A DNA stretch of 64,000 bases from positions 124,001 to 188,000 of the forward strand of contig VCMS01000064.1 of the NCBI GenBank assembly GCA_022539475.1, given 5' to 3'. Made by a program: the position numbers and the translations under genes. The notes beneath the pieces were generated by a model that saw nothing but the letters and a program-made list of their open reading frames with translations, made no database searches and was not told the origin of the DNA. The stretch is from Gracilaria domingensis (lineage: Eukaryota > Rhodophyta > Florideophyceae > Gracilariales > Gracilariaceae). Every line of letters begins with the position of its first letter. Position 1 is the stretch's first letter. This document shows positions 10,364 to 21,114 of this stretch, in pieces.

Positions 10364-10946
10364 CTACTTCAATGGAATGAATCGTGAAGAGTGAGTAGCA
10401 CCAATACCTGGCCTTCCGTGACGCACGAACTTGTAGGTGCAGCTGTACTCTCCAAGATAGGTACCGATCATTTCCGGTTTGATCTCAACCGCGTTGAATG
10501 TCTTTCCATTGTATACGCCGATAACGGAGCCGATCATTTCTGGAACGACGATCATCTGCTCAGCAGAACATTGATGTAGGCAAAACGCGCGTCGCAGAAA
10601 CAGTATGAACAATCAACATGTCAGCAAATGGCTTGAGAAGTGGAGTTAAAGCAGAAAGCATCGACGATTTCAGCGCGCTCTATGAATCTCGACACCACAC
10701 ACTTACGTTTCGAAGATGAGTCTTAACGACGTCTGGTTTCTCATGTTCAGCAGCCTCCTTCTTCGCCTTGTTAAGCTTCTTGATCAAGGCCATAGGTTTC
10801 CGGGTAATGCCGCGATTGAACTTTCTGCGCGCACGCGATGAAAGCAAGGGAAGAAGTTCGACGGGCTTCATGGTGAGCAGAGCATCGAGATCCACTCCGC
10901 GAAAAGTGAACTTCTTGAAAGTCCTGCGCTTCGGTTGAACCTGCAT
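10364..10946 (-). CDS. RPS15: 40S ribosomal protein S15 (uS19), spliced
   Basis: Eukaryotic uS19 of the small-subunit head, near the decoding region. Exon 1 is 10707-10946, beginning [13 protein letters not shown] and containing [14 protein letters not shown] and KTHLRN. Exon 2 is 10364-10555, beginning [10 protein letters not shown] and ending [17 protein letters not shown]. The intron 10556-10706 (151 bp) has a strong donor GTAAGTG and a GCAG acceptor, and joins phase 0 to give KTHLRNMIVVPEM, the conserved family sequence. The predicted protein is 143 residues, normal for the family. The gene is divergent from UFM1 across a 440-bp intergenic region with a poly(dA:dT) palindrome. Confidence 0.96.
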
Positions 10947-11386
10947 TTTGGGAGATGTGCTTCGCTTTGCAGCTGAGGGGAACGAGGATCGTCGATGCGC
11001 GTTTGCTGGTTGGGCGCGATGGGTCCTGAGCTTGTTGGGAGGATGAAGCCCAATGGTACCTTTGGTACCGACGGCGGCCGGCGTCTGTGCAAGGCGTGTC
11101 CACTTTCGATTTTGGCCAAAAATGAAAAAAAAAGTTTTTTTTTGTTTTTTTTCTAATACCCTCGGTTGCCGAGAGGTGCAAATTGACTGCGCACAGAAAG
11201 ATAATCTACTCGGTTGCACTACGGAGCAATACAGGGTACGACGGTACAACTCATGGTGCGGAGCCCGTCCTCAACGCTCTCCGTCGATTTCATCGCCGCC
11301 TGCCAAACCGTTCACCTCGGAACAGTCTTCAGGCCCGACCAGTTCTCTCACACCCACCGCCACCAAGCATTGCAGACAGTTCCAAG
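10947..11386. promoter_or_regulatory. bidirectional promoter region of RPS15 and UFM1
   Basis: A 440-bp divergent intergenic region. At 11125-11143 a run of nine A, one G and nine T forms a near-perfect palindrome, extended by further T. Such poly(dA:dT) tracts typically exclude nucleosomes in ribosomal-protein promoters. A palindromic GGTACCTTTGGTACC lies at about 11055-11069. Confidence 0.5.
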
Positions 11387-11854
11387 ATGACCGATAGTGG
11401 CAAAGTTACCTTTAAAATCGTGCTCACGTCCGACCCCAAGCTTCCTTTTAAGGTGTAAGTTCACGTGCATAACACTAGTTCAACGCCACATTTTTGCTCG
11501 TTCTAACAATACATGCCTTTATGCAACGCGTTTAGAGTTAACGTGCCTCAAAACGCTCCATTTACTGCGGTGCTAAAGTTTGCAGCAGAAGAGTTTCGAG
11601 TACCAGCAGCTACCAGCGCCATCATTACCAACGACGGAGTGGGAATTAACCCGCAACAGACTGCAGGTACGTCCATCTTTTCTTGAATAAACGGCGAGGT
11701 GCATATCGCACCCGCACGAGATGGGAACTCTAACGTCTTCGCATCCGCTCGCTGATTTAACAAACTGCGACAAACAGGAAACGTTTTCTTGAAACATGGC
11801 ACTGAACTTCGGCTCATTCCACGTGATCGCGTGGGAAGCGCACATTCGAAATGA
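11387..11854 (+). CDS. UFM1: ubiquitin-fold modifier 1 precursor, three exons
   Basis: UFM1 is a ubiquitin-like modifier conjugated by UBA5/UFC1/UFL1, with targets including ER-bound ribosomes. Exons are 11387-11454, 11536-11666 and 11778-11854; introns are 81 and 111 bp with donors GTAAGT and GTACGT and AG acceptors. The joined protein begins [20 protein letters not shown] and continues through the family-diagnostic [35 protein letters not shown]. It ends in a five-residue tail SAHSK after the Gly that becomes the mature C-terminus, so a UFSP protease must process it. Total length is 91 residues. Exon 1 has only 68 coding bases, so simple ORF searches will miss this gene. Confidence 0.96.
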
Positions 11855-11977
11855 CGCAAGTTAGAAACAGTCATAATGAAGCGATTCGATTAAGATAAGC
11901 CGGCGAGCAAAGGGGTGATATCTTCCCGCTTTGCGCACGCACGTAAAGAAAGTGAAAACAACCTAGTCAACCACAAA

Positions 11978-12475
11978 TCATGCAAACGTGAAGAAGCCCA
12001 CAATAATGTCAGCAGCGTAAGCGGCCATAGCGCCGAATGTAGCAGCAATAACGCCATCCCGAGCAGCCCTTTCCGGCCAATCGGCATTATTGGCAGCAAC
12101 ACCGCGTCGAACGACAAAGTAGAACGCGACGCCCCACCAAATGGTCAATATAGTATCTCCGGCAATAGAAATCAGTCTAGAAGCTCCGCAAGCGCCCGCC
12201 GTAATGCATCTGAAGATGTTGCGCGCACAACCAACAATCGCGTTGAAAATGAGCGAAATGCCACCGACCACAATCACGTACGCGCAAAACTGAGTGCCTG
12301 TGAACGTTCCATCGCGTCCTGAGCCGTCCAGTAGACAGGTTGATTGAAAGTCCAGGCCGTCGCGATCGATCTTTAGTAAGCGCCAACTGGTTACGACGAT
12401 TACGACGAGCGCGCACGCAATTTGAATGAGGTCCAGCGCGAGGCTGAGAACCTTTGTCACTGGTTTCTTGGCCAT
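11978..12475 (-). CDS. four-TM membrane protein, MARVEL-like
   Basis: A 165-residue protein with four predicted hydrophobic segments: IQIACALVVIVVTSW, FCAYVIVVGGISLIFNAIVG, TILTIWWGVAFYFVV and AATFGAMAAYAADIIVGFF. A short cytosolic N-terminus MAKKPVTK precedes them. The size and topology resemble MARVEL/tetraspan vesicle proteins, but no signature residue makes this firm. The loop after TM1 has cysteines at LDFQSTCLLDG and FTGTQFC. The ATG at 12475 was chosen because the upstream extension is low-complexity. A TATA-type sequence lies about 100 bp upstream. Its 3' end faces the UFM1 stop about 120 bp away. Confidence 0.75.
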   Translation of the reverse strand: MAKKPVTKVLSLALDLIQIACALVVIVVTSWRLLKIDRDGLDFQSTCLLDGSGRDGTFTGTQFCAYVIVVGGISLIFNAIVGCARNIFRCITAGACGASRLISIAGDTILTIWWGVAFYFVVRRGVAANNADWPERAARDGVIAATFGAMAAYAADIIVGFFTFA

Positions 12476-12574
12476 TGTTTCTGAATGAGAATGTGATGGG
12501 TTGTTGTTGTGGTTGTGGGTCAAGTTGCGGGAATGAGAGGTGTCACGGAAGGAGGCGCGAACTGTGAGCACGGG

Positions 12575-12582
12575 TTTATATA
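12575..12582 (-). promoter_or_regulatory. TATA box of the four-TM protein gene
   Basis: On the minus strand the sequence reads TATATAAA about 100 bp before the ATG at 12475, a spacing that allows a short leader. This is one of two strong TATA-type sequences noticed in the window. Confidence 0.5.
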
Positions 12583-15500
12583 AGTTGACCCCGGGCTGTG
12601 ATGATGACGTCGAAGAGTGGCACTGCTGGAAATGGACCAGGTGCGGCCATAGGGTTGCTGGATTGGATGGGAAATGGAATTTCCCGCGCAAACTCTGTGT
12701 GCGGATGACGTCATCATTGTTGGTGCGCTTCGGGGGTCCTTGCTGTGAAGCGAGACATCCCGGAAGTCCTGACGGGCCGTTTCAGTGAAGGGTGTACCTT
12801 CGTGTACTGTATGCCTCGGTTATGCTGATACCTCTGCATTGCAGAGTCTGCAAGAGAGAATAGAGTTACCAAGCATCTACCTTTAGAAGCGACCAACCGT
12901 CCTCTTCATGTTTTTCTGACATTCGAGCTTGTAATCGAGCTAGCCACGGTCCTTCGAATGAGTGTGATCGTCTCTCTTGCTGTTGTCGTTTGCGAAGAGG
13001 GATAAATGTCAATGTCAGCCTTTGTCTATCTTGCACACTGCAGGGTCTAAATGGAGCTGTGACAATCACAACAGGGGCAAGTCATCGGAGTAAAATCCTA
13101 TTGCCATTTTTTCATACCTTTTTTCCTTGAAGAGGTTTTTTTTCCAGGGATACGGAACGCTTTGTCGTGGTGTGTTGTTCTGCCGATGGTCTCTATAGGA
13201 CGAATGAAGAGGTTATTGGGAGGAAGAAAGCGACAAGCATTAGTAGCAAAACGCCCGGGGTCGGGAATACCTAAGATATCTAGTACCTTCTCATCGTATT
13301 CCAGTATGTGCAGAACGGCCACTGAGTTGTGGTCAGTGGTTGTGATTTACAGATATTGAAAGTCCAAAGCAAAGCCACGCGTAGAAGCGTAATCAGCGTC
13401 CCCGTTTTCATAAAGAGATAGAGAGGTAATCAGAGCTCCATCTGTACTGTCGGTATTGTCGGGAACAGGAAAGAAAACAGTGAAGCTGGCCCAACTGTCA
13501 CCTTGAACGAGTGCATGGGCTGCGAGCCTGATGAGCGAGCGCTATTTGAATTGGCGGTGGCAAATTTGAGTGCTTGAATTTCAAGCCTTGAAAGTGCACT
13601 TCCCATGGCCGGCGCTTATTGCATTTCGCTCGCCTCCAGTTTTCGGACGAAGAAGATCTATCGTCATTCTCATTCCCGGTCTACTTGCACCAATCAAGTG
13701 CCACCGATAGATACCGACGGCGCAGTACTGAAAAGCGATGCGCGACTCAATACTTGTTTGAGGAGTGTTGGAGCAGACTAAAGTGCCGGCCACATGAAAT
13801 GTTCGATGTACGCTATAGTGGTCTTATGTATGTTTTTGTGAGCACAATGCGGAACAAAGCCGATGGTACTCTCTAGCCCTACTGTGTGGCGTAAAGCCAT
13901 CCGTCATAGTGACATAAGGATTGAGAGCAAAACGGGCTGTTTTCACACAGTGAAGTTCGGTCTGTTTTGGGACTGATTCACCTTGCGGGCACTGAGGCAC
14001 GTGCAGCACCATAAATTTGTGAACGAGAGAGGGAGAGAGAGAGAAAGAGGAGACACGAGATTGTCATTAGTGCAAATCGCGTTGGTACAGAGACGCTAAT
14101 GCGTGTTGTCGTGATGGGGTTTGCGAGTGTATCTCTTCGAGTTGAAAGATCAGGCGGCTCACGGTGCTCGAGGGAGTCGGAAAGCCGTGCGCAGCAAACG
14201 TTGAACCAATCACGTGCGTGCAAGCCGTCGGCACAGCGCGCTAACGTGAAGACCACTTCGTAACAGCGTGATGATAGGGTAACACGAATGCACTGCTTGT
14301 CAACGCGAACCAGACACAACTGCAGTAATATGTTGCGCTCGGTTATAAGCTCTCGAGATCGCTGATTCTCGAAAGGGTCCAGCAGTTGCAAAGGTTCCGA
14401 CGGTACAGTAGGTGCCGCGACTCAACAGTTCGTTTCCGGGAGCCATGGGTGGCTGGCTTCGTGACACACACGATGGGGCGATGCGGGCGCACTTGTTCAC
14501 TTGTACATGAAATTGATTCAAGCCAAGTGACAAGCCGTGACGAACCACCCTTGGTAACGGCGAGAGGAACCAAACGTAGTGTGAGAGGTGCTCTCGCGCC
14601 AAACGCTGTTTTCTCCGTTTTGTTTCGCCGTTGCACTCGCTGGCGAGAAGATTCTAGATGCTCGCGTTCACCAGCTGCCAGTGAGTCAAGAGTTACTGCA
14701 TTTCCGGTGTGGCCGTTGCCCTTAGTACCTTTGGTAAGTGCAGCACAAGCCCAAGAGCGGGTGGCAGCGACGCGGGGCGCGAATGATGGGACGGTATCAT
14801 GAGCTACGCAGTATGAATTGGCGCGCAGTAGGAAGGCACGTAAATGGCGTTCTTTCGCAGGCGTGGAAGCTCTACACGGCCACACAGGTGCCCAGAATAT
14901 GCGTGTAGAAAGCTAGCTAGCGTTGAGAGTTTCTCGCTTACCGCGCAGCGCTGGATCCTGGCGAGCGCAGGCGAGCTGCCGCAAGCTAATACTACAGTTC
15001 CAAGCTGGCGCTATTAGCGCTGGCTGCTTGGCCAAGCTCGACAGTATCTGCCGGCGAGCAACCCCCTCGCCAGCGCAGCCTTGGCGCACAGCGCGCACAG
15101 CACATCGCTCACGCGGGAGATGACGCGGCGTCAAGACGCGCTTTCACAGCGTCACACGAGCGCTGCCGACAGCTTCCGGCCGCCAGCGTGTAGCGCGCCC
15201 AAACGCGCGCGCGCTATGAAGGCGCGCGCCGCGCCGATCGGATTAGCGCTGATCGGCGCCAAATCTCAACCGCCGCGCGCACTCGCGCGCGGGCGGCGCC
15301 CGCCGAGATGGCGCGCCGCGATTGGCGCGCGGCGCCTACGCGCCTCCGCGGCGTCACGCCATGCCGCGCTGTCGGTGCACGCAAGTGACATGGCGCTGCG
15401 CGCCGCGCGATTGGCCCGCGCATGCCGCCGCCACGCGCGCCGCCGCCGCCGCGCGCGCAAACGTGGGACGCGCAACGCGCCCCCAAATTTGGGGCATGGC

Positions 15501-16126
15501 CGCCGAGCGCGCTGTCGTGCGCGCCGGCGCCCATAAAACGAGCCCGCTGCCAGCGTTTGTTGTGCCTTTCCGCGCGTCCAGCCCCACACCCAGCGCTCGT
15601 TGCTGCCGCGCCTCCGACGCCGTCGCCTTTTCTCCCTCCCGCCTTCTGCGCTCCCGCCGTCCGTTCTCTCCGCCCGCTTTCTCGCACCGCTGCTGCCTTG
15701 CCGCTGCCTGCTTGGCGCTTGCTTTGTTCACAGCTCTTCTGCTAGCGCTGCGCACGCCGTCAACGTCGCCACCGCTCCCCCCCCCCTCTTTCTTCGTTTG
15801 CCCTCTCTCCGCAGCTTCGTTCTGCTCACATCGGTTGCATCTGGTAACCGAATTTCCTTCCGTCTAAGTGTATGGTGCCTGCTTGCTTCGTTTTGCTCTC
15901 CCTCATTGGGTTCTCCGCTGCAGACGACTTTGGATAGCGCCCGCACACTAAGCCACCCACTCAACCAACTCGCACCGCTCGTTTTTCCGTCGCTTCAGCT
16001 CGCTTCAAGCTGGCTGTCGTCGCTCCCCCCCAGCTTCGCTCCTGCCGCTGAGAGCGATTAATTCCGTGTTTCCGAGCAGCACGCAATTTTGCTAACTTCT
16101 TACGCACAGCTGCCAACTTTTTGCAA
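12583..16126. other. long gene-poor region ending in a CpG/C-rich island
   Basis: No supportable gene in 3.5 kb. 13.0-14.9 kb is ordinary in composition, with a GA repeat at about 14025-14050. From about 14.9 to 15.6 kb the DNA becomes extremely GC-rich with many GCGC runs; open frames there are by-products of the composition. From 15.6 to 16.1 kb the plus strand is pyrimidine-rich, including C runs near 15778-15787 and 16025-16032, and leads into the PRL phosphatase start. A CArG-type palindrome CCCCAAATTTGGGG lies at 15481-15494. Confidence 0.6.
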
Positions 16127-17008
16127 ATGGTTCTCGGCATTCGAAACCACAACTTTTCCACCATGTACGGCCGAAAGGGCTCCACTTTTTCTCCGTATGC
16201 GAGTCACATGTCAGGCCCCCTTCGCGCGCTCGAGCTTGCTTTCGAAGAGGTTGATTCTCGCAAAGCAGAGATGTATCGCCGAGGCATGCTCCCGGACTAC
16301 CCGACGCTCGTGCAGCATGGGCCACTCCGCATTTTGATTTCCTCGTCTCCTTCTGACGGCTCGCTCGACGAGTATGCCAAGCTCTTGCGAAGCTATAACG
16401 TTGCTCATGTCGTGCGCGCGTGTGAGCCCACGTACTCGGCCGATAACCTAGAAGCCCTGGGCTTCCACGTACACGAGATGCCCTTCGCTGACGGTGAGGC
16501 CCCCAGCGACGAAGTCATCACTCGTTGGCTTTGTCTTCTCGACAAGGTATGCGATCTTTCGAAGCTTGCGCGCAAGAGTGACACCTCTTTTTCTCCAATC
16601 TCTCTCGTGAGCGAATTTGACACCAGCTCATCTTCCGAGTCGGTTGCCAATGAACCGATAGATACCATTGCGGTTCACTGCGCGGCTGGACTGGGGCGCG
16701 CGCCTGTGCTTGCTGCGATTGCGTTAGTTGAAGCCGGCATGAGCCCGTTCGAAGCGGTTGGTTCCATTCGCGCTTCGCGTAGAGGCGCGATGAATGGAAG
16801 GCAAATGGCCTTTGTGGAAAGCTACACGCGTCGCCCTCCGCCTTCGGCTGTCAAGCCTCGTCAACGCTCGCGGTCTGGAAGCTTCGTTGGTTCTTTCTGG
16901 CCCTCACTCAAAGCAGCCCGTCCTTTCCGTCCCAGGAGCCCGGGACACAGTTCCTCCTCCGCTCGCCAGCAGATGAATGGGAGCCCGTACAAGTGTTCGG
17001 ATATATAG
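16127..17008 (+). CDS. PTP4A: PRL/PTP4A-type protein tyrosine phosphatase
   Basis: A cysteine phosphatase of the PRL (PTP4A) family. The P-loop HCAAGLGRAPVLAAIALVEAGM has C185 as nucleophile and R191, matching the family's HC-AGLGRAPVL. The WPD-type loop is PFADGEAPSDE. The post-P-loop RRGAMNGRQMAFVESY matches RRGAFN-RQL-YLE-Y. At 293 residues it is much longer than the about 170 of animal PRLs: there is an acidic/Ser linker of roughly 40 residues between the WPD region and the P-loop, and a basic Ser/Arg/Pro tail. The last four residues, CSDI, occupy the CaaX position but are a poor prenylation match. The ATG at 16127 was chosen because the frame upstream lacks another ATG. A CpG/C-rich island precedes the gene. 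Confidence 0.9.
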   Translation: MVLGIRNHNFSTMYGRKGSTFSPYASHMSGPLRALELAFEEVDSRKAEMYRRGMLPDYPTLVQHGPLRILISSSPSDGSLDEYAKLLRSYNVAHVVRACEPTYSADNLEALGFHVHEMPFADGEAPSDEVITRWLCLLDKVCDLSKLARKSDTSFSPISLVSEFDTSSSSESVANEPIDTIAVHCAAGLGRAPVLAAIALVEAGMSPFEAVGSIRASRRGAMNGRQMAFVESYTRRPPPSAVKPRQRSRSGSFVGSFWPSLKAARPFRPRSPGHSSSSARQQMNGSPYKCSDI

Positions 17009-17324
17009 GGCGTGACCCTTGTGCAGGAGATGTTTCGTGGACTGGTCGTAGTTAAGTTGGTCGGAAGCCCACGACATTGTCCCTCTGATTAAGTATAACT
17101 TGATAAAGTCTTTCTTTTCGATATTGTTTCACTGTGCCCGAAGCGTAGCGTGGGCCCTTCGATTCGAGGTGGGGCACCTGCTTCGAGTCGTACGTCTGAC
17201 GTGTTTTGAAGCGAAAACCTGACGTGCGCGGTAGCCTCCCAGCCTTTTACTACAAGGGCGCACTCGTACTCATGGGCACTTTCGGCCAGACCTTCCCCTA
17301 CACATCTTGAAGTAGAACAGCACT
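17009..17324. other. intergenic, promoter of the following gene
   Basis: 316 bp between co-oriented genes. No gene or repeat recognised. Confidence 0.5.
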
Positions 17325-18214
17325 ATGAAGCGTGCTTTCGGAAGTTTTGTGGATTGTGTTCAAGACGGTGTTATGTCTGCTTGTGGAGCATTTGATACAG
17401 CTTCCTTGGAGCGTATTTATGAATCTCTGGAACTTCGAGGGGAGAAATATTTCGATCAAGGTATTGTAGAGCTTTCATTCTCTCTCACCAGCTTCCTGTT
17501 ATCATCACAAGAACTGACCGCTTCTAAAAAATGTTCCTTTCAGACGGAAACGTTGTGGGCATTACCCAAGATGAGCATTGGAGAATACATGTCCGTCGCG
17601 TGCTCTTCGTATCAAACCGATTTGGAGTAGCAAAACCGGACCATTCCGAAGACCTCGAGTTTTATGTTGTTGAGAAAAAGCTGGACTGGTATATGTATCC
17701 TTCTAAGTTCTACACAGGTTCCAATCCCATTACGGAGGATATAGGCAGAATGGAATCACAGGGTAGAAGTTTGCAATCTGATGCATGTGGAGCCATATCA
17801 ATCCCTTCGTGTACGGAAGACGACTTCGCTGAAAACAATGCCCGGAGTGATAAACATTCTTCTACTTCTAATTCATCTTCCGGGACTGATGCGCTTCAGG
17901 GCGCCGCTGCTCATGAAACTGAAGAGCAACTACCCACGACACGCTCGTCCCCTTCCGATAGTGAGAGCACAAAGAATGCAACAATGGCTGACAGAAACTC
18001 TTCAACTTCAGGTTTTTGTTTGGAGGAAGGAGATGGTCTACGTACCTACGAGAACATTGAAACAACACGAGCAGAACTGAAGCCCGAGGAACATATTCAG
18101 GAAAATGATGTGCAAGAGCCATCCCAACCAATTTCGTACAAGACCGAGCTAACTCATCACACGCTGTGCTCTAATCTAGAGCTGGGTAGCTTCCCGGGAA
18201 GCTTCCCATTTTGA
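17325..18214 (+). CDS. uncharacterised protein, two exons
   Basis: I do not recognise this family. Exon 1 is 17325-17460 and exon 2 is 17544-18214; the 83-bp intron begins GTATTG and ends TTTCAG after a pyrimidine tract, and the join restores one frame of 268 residues. The first 120 residues look globular (VQDGVMSACGAFDTASLERI, DQDGNVVGITQDEHWRIHVR, EDLEFYVVEKKLDWYMYPSK). The remainder is Ser/Thr/Glu-rich and probably disordered, ending FPGSFPF. The first block contains a hydrophobic strand pattern (HVRRVLFVSNRFGVA) that could be a small alpha-beta domain. There is no signal peptide or TM segment. The splice model rests on phase and splice-site sequences only. Confidence 0.65.
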
Positions 18215-18923
18215 AAAGCAATGAACTGCTCTTGATTTCTCTGTCGAGAAGTAATATCAGGACCATGGAAAGGGCTTGAGCTGTTTCTTCTTCTTTAGTT
18301 CGGACAGCTATCTCTGATTCCGTTCTCATTGATTTGTGTCACTTAATGTCCTGGCGTACGGAAACGTTCTTCGAAACTCACCTCTGAGTTCTTCTTGCAC
18401 CAACGCTTCGCTCTCTTGTGGAGTATTTGTGTTCGGCGCCTTCCATTTGCTTTCTGTACTTGTTTGCACCTCGGAATGGACTGGTTTACTCTCGCTTGCT
18501 TCGAATGTGTGGCCAGGTTCCCAAAGGTTGGCAAGCTCGGGGTTTGCTTAATAATTTCAACTTGGCTGGCGTCTATCTTGAGTGTCTTTGTGTCGATGCA
18601 GAGATCGCGGAACAATACTACTTGCGATATATCTCGTAAAACTGCAATTCCAAGTAACATGGAACACATTCTTCAGTTCGATATTTCAGGTCCCATAATC
18701 TCGCGTCGCGTCGACATTCAGGAATCGCTTTGCATTCGTCTATGCTAAAGGTTTGCATTTGTGTTCCTTACCCTGTATTCTGTCCTCGTTTCGTAATATA
18801 TATAGTACGTACATTCGGCATCTCGAGGCAGAACGCTTGCAATATCTTCCTCATTACGTAGAAGAAGGTTTCCACCGTTACATTAACATTTAGCGTAAGA
18901 TCATCGTATCTGTTAACTCGTAT
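18215..18923. other. intergenic between convergent genes
   Basis: About 700 bp between two convergent genes. Short frames on both strands are unconvincing. An AT-rich ATATATATAG stretch lies near 18797-18806. Confidence 0.5.
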
Positions 18924-20174
18924 CTACTTAAGACAATCAGCAGTTGGCCTAACGTCAAAGTTCTCTTCGAACCAAAGTGGGGACTTCAGTCTTCCTTTTT
19001 TGCCGTAAAAGGCAAGATCATCACACTTTCGCAGCAGCGAGCAAGTCCAATCAGTGTCTCGACCCATCGTCCTCCGCTTGTAATAGAGAGTACCAGACCA
19101 CGTGCTTGCGAAATCACCAATGAACAGCTTTGCTCTGATCGCCAGTTCTCTCTCGACAAAGTTCTTAAGCATTGAACCTATTTCGTCTGGCACAACGGGT
19201 TCCATCTTCACTCTTTTTGATAGGTGAGATATCAATTGCGCTCTAGACTCCGCTGGAACATAAGGAGATGTTGCAAGGTACAGAGAACTTGCGTTCTTCC
19301 GCTTTATTGCGTTCATAATGCCATTTGCCAACGAATTCATATCAGTCCACATAACGGTGTCCTTCCGCCCTTTCTTGAGCCTTTTCCGAATACATATCTT
19401 TCCTTTCATGCGCTCGACATCGGGCACGCAGTCATGCTCATCATACCGCACATGGAGTACACATAAGTTGTCTGTGTTCCACTGGTCAGCGATACGTTTC
19501 ACCCTAGGGGCCGATTCAACGTAGTGCATGAAACTGTACAGATATTCGGTACCCTCAGCCCCCTTTCGAAAGAAGGAATGGCCATCTAAGAACACACATG
19601 AACCTGACAATGAATGTACTTTTTTGACGTAAGAATAGTTTGCACCATAGTCCATAGGCAAGAATAGCCTGTGCACTTTTGCATCTCGAACAAAGCGTTC
19701 GTTGCGAGATTTTTCAGTCTCACTGGAATTGTCACCGATAAGCAGACGAGCTGCTGCTGTGAAACGAGGAACTTCCTTGGCAAGATTCCCATGCCGACGG
19801 CCGACGAATACATGTTGCACACGATCGCCACAGTGCTTTGGCAGAGTTCGGCTTATGTTCACAATGCGAGATAAGAACCTACTGTCGAGAAACTCGTCGT
19901 ATTCAACATCAGGCAGAGGAATATTGCTTCCACTGTAACTGTGGAGAACTGATATGGAAGGCGGTATAAATGTCAAGTTTCCTTGTCGAGCAAAGAGCAT
20001 GTTCTCACACAAATAATAAAGCTGATTGCCCAACCCGCCATAGGTTCCTGAAATTACAACCGGACGAGCAGCAGTGACATCCTCCAATGCTTCTGCATTC
20101 CTTTCGGATATCAGCAACATGAACAAGGGAATAAGAAGTTTGTACACACAAGGTCTGGGAAATACATTATCCAT
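18924..20174 (-). CDS. O-fucosyltransferase-like glycosyltransferase, type II membrane
   Basis: A 416-residue protein with an N-terminal hydrophobic anchor (YKLLIPLFMLLIS, about residues 11-23) and a luminal glycosyltransferase domain. Features resembling the GDP-fucose fucosyltransferase superfamily are GGLGNQLYYLCENMLFAR near residue 46 (the family's G-G-NQ motif), the CVLHVRYDEHDC strand corresponding to the H-R-D nucleotide-binding region, and near the end LFIGDFASTWSGTLYYKRR, like the S-FS--I--R segment of the family. Several N-glycosylation sequons are present. A fucosyl- or related transfer in the Golgi is inferred from the fold; donor and acceptor cannot be read from sequence. Intronless; the ATG at 20174 is the first in frame. 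Confidence 0.78.
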   Translation of the reverse strand: MDNVFPRPCVYKLLIPLFMLLISERNAEALEDVTAARPVVISGTYGGLGNQLYYLCENMLFARQGNLTFIPPSISVLHSYSGSNIPLPDVEYDEFLDSRFLSRIVNISRTLPKHCGDRVQHVFVGRRHGNLAKEVPRFTAAARLLIGDNSSETEKSRNERFVRDAKVHRLFLPMDYGANYSYVKKVHSLSGSCVFLDGHSFFRKGAEGTEYLYSFMHYVESAPRVKRIADQWNTDNLCVLHVRYDEHDCVPDVERMKGKICIRKRLKKGRKDTVMWTDMNSLANGIMNAIKRKNASSLYLATSPYVPAESRAQLISHLSKRVKMEPVVPDEIGSMLKNFVERELAIRAKLFIGDFASTWSGTLYYKRRTMGRDTDWTCSLLRKCDDLAFYGKKGRLKSPLWFEENFDVRPTADCLK

Positions 20175-21114
20175 GACCTAGATTGGTCTCAAGTTCGTCT
20201 CCCGCATGTAAGAAGTTCGCTTTACTGCAGAAGCGGGATAGGAGAGTCTTGGACGTTAGAAACATGTGAGCTCAATAACTGTGCTGCAGTCTGCAAAGCC
20301 GTTACGACTGCTGGTGAATTAATGTGTCTTCTAATTCAACGGCGATTTCCGAACATATCTCAGAAAGAATTTAACTTCACGAAGCAAGTTGCGAAAGAAC
20401 CGGAAGTGTTTATGCCTCTAATTATATGCAATGTCCTCCATCGTACCAAGGTATTCTGTGAAAGCAGTCGTGAAAAACTCTTTTCGTCATAGATGCAATG
20501 CTGTCCTCGGTTGTTCTTTGATAGTAATTTTTGGTAGCACGAGTGGGATTCATCATCAGCTTGATGTCCAAATACTTTTAGATTTTCTTCATAGATTTGA
20601 GACCCTCATCAACTTTGTAGAATGGAGCGCAAAGCCTGAAGGCAAATGTTTCTCAGGAGTAAACAAGAGGGCTAAACTCTTGTGTATGTCCTCGATACGA
20701 AGATCAGCTCACTCGTCTTCGAGAATCGTTGCTCTACTATCAAGGGTATCCTTAAGGATACCTTTGGTACTCAAAACATTTGTTCAAAATCGTGAAAATA
20801 TTCGCCTTTCAGCCGTAGGATCTGGCAGAGCAGGTCAGGAACGATATGTCCTCTCAGGATTCCTGAGTCAGGAACATCTATGTGGTTCACCCTGCCTCAA
20901 TGGTATCGAATGCTCTTGAGGCCCTGTCTTAACAAGCGTTAGTAACAGTATACCGTTGTGAGAGTAACAGCGTCTTACGTCTAACAACCGTACTGTGGCA
21001 AAGTACTCACGCGTCGTTCCGCCTCTGCGATAGGGGCACCAAGTGGCCATCACCAGGCATGGCAAGGGCCCGGTCTGGATCAAGAATTGATGTTCTCCTC
21101 TAGTCCCGGAAAAC
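20175..21114. other. intergenic with TCAGG element
   Basis: About 940 bp between divergent genes. A 162-codon frame at 20431-20919 has no family likeness and is probably chance. The only notable element is the TCAGG repeat at 20854-20873. Confidence 0.5.
20854..20873. promoter_or_regulatory. TCAGG inverted-plus-direct repeat, copy 2
   Basis: TCAGGATTCCTGAGTCAGGA: a palindromic pair followed by a third direct half-site. It lies about 240 bp upstream of the start at 21115. Nearly the same sequence recurs at 22818 and 42024. Confidence 0.45.

Noticed and set aside
20431-20919. 162-codon plus-strand frame with ATG
   Set aside because: No family motif, irregular composition, and it ends across the TCAGG promoter element; length is within chance.
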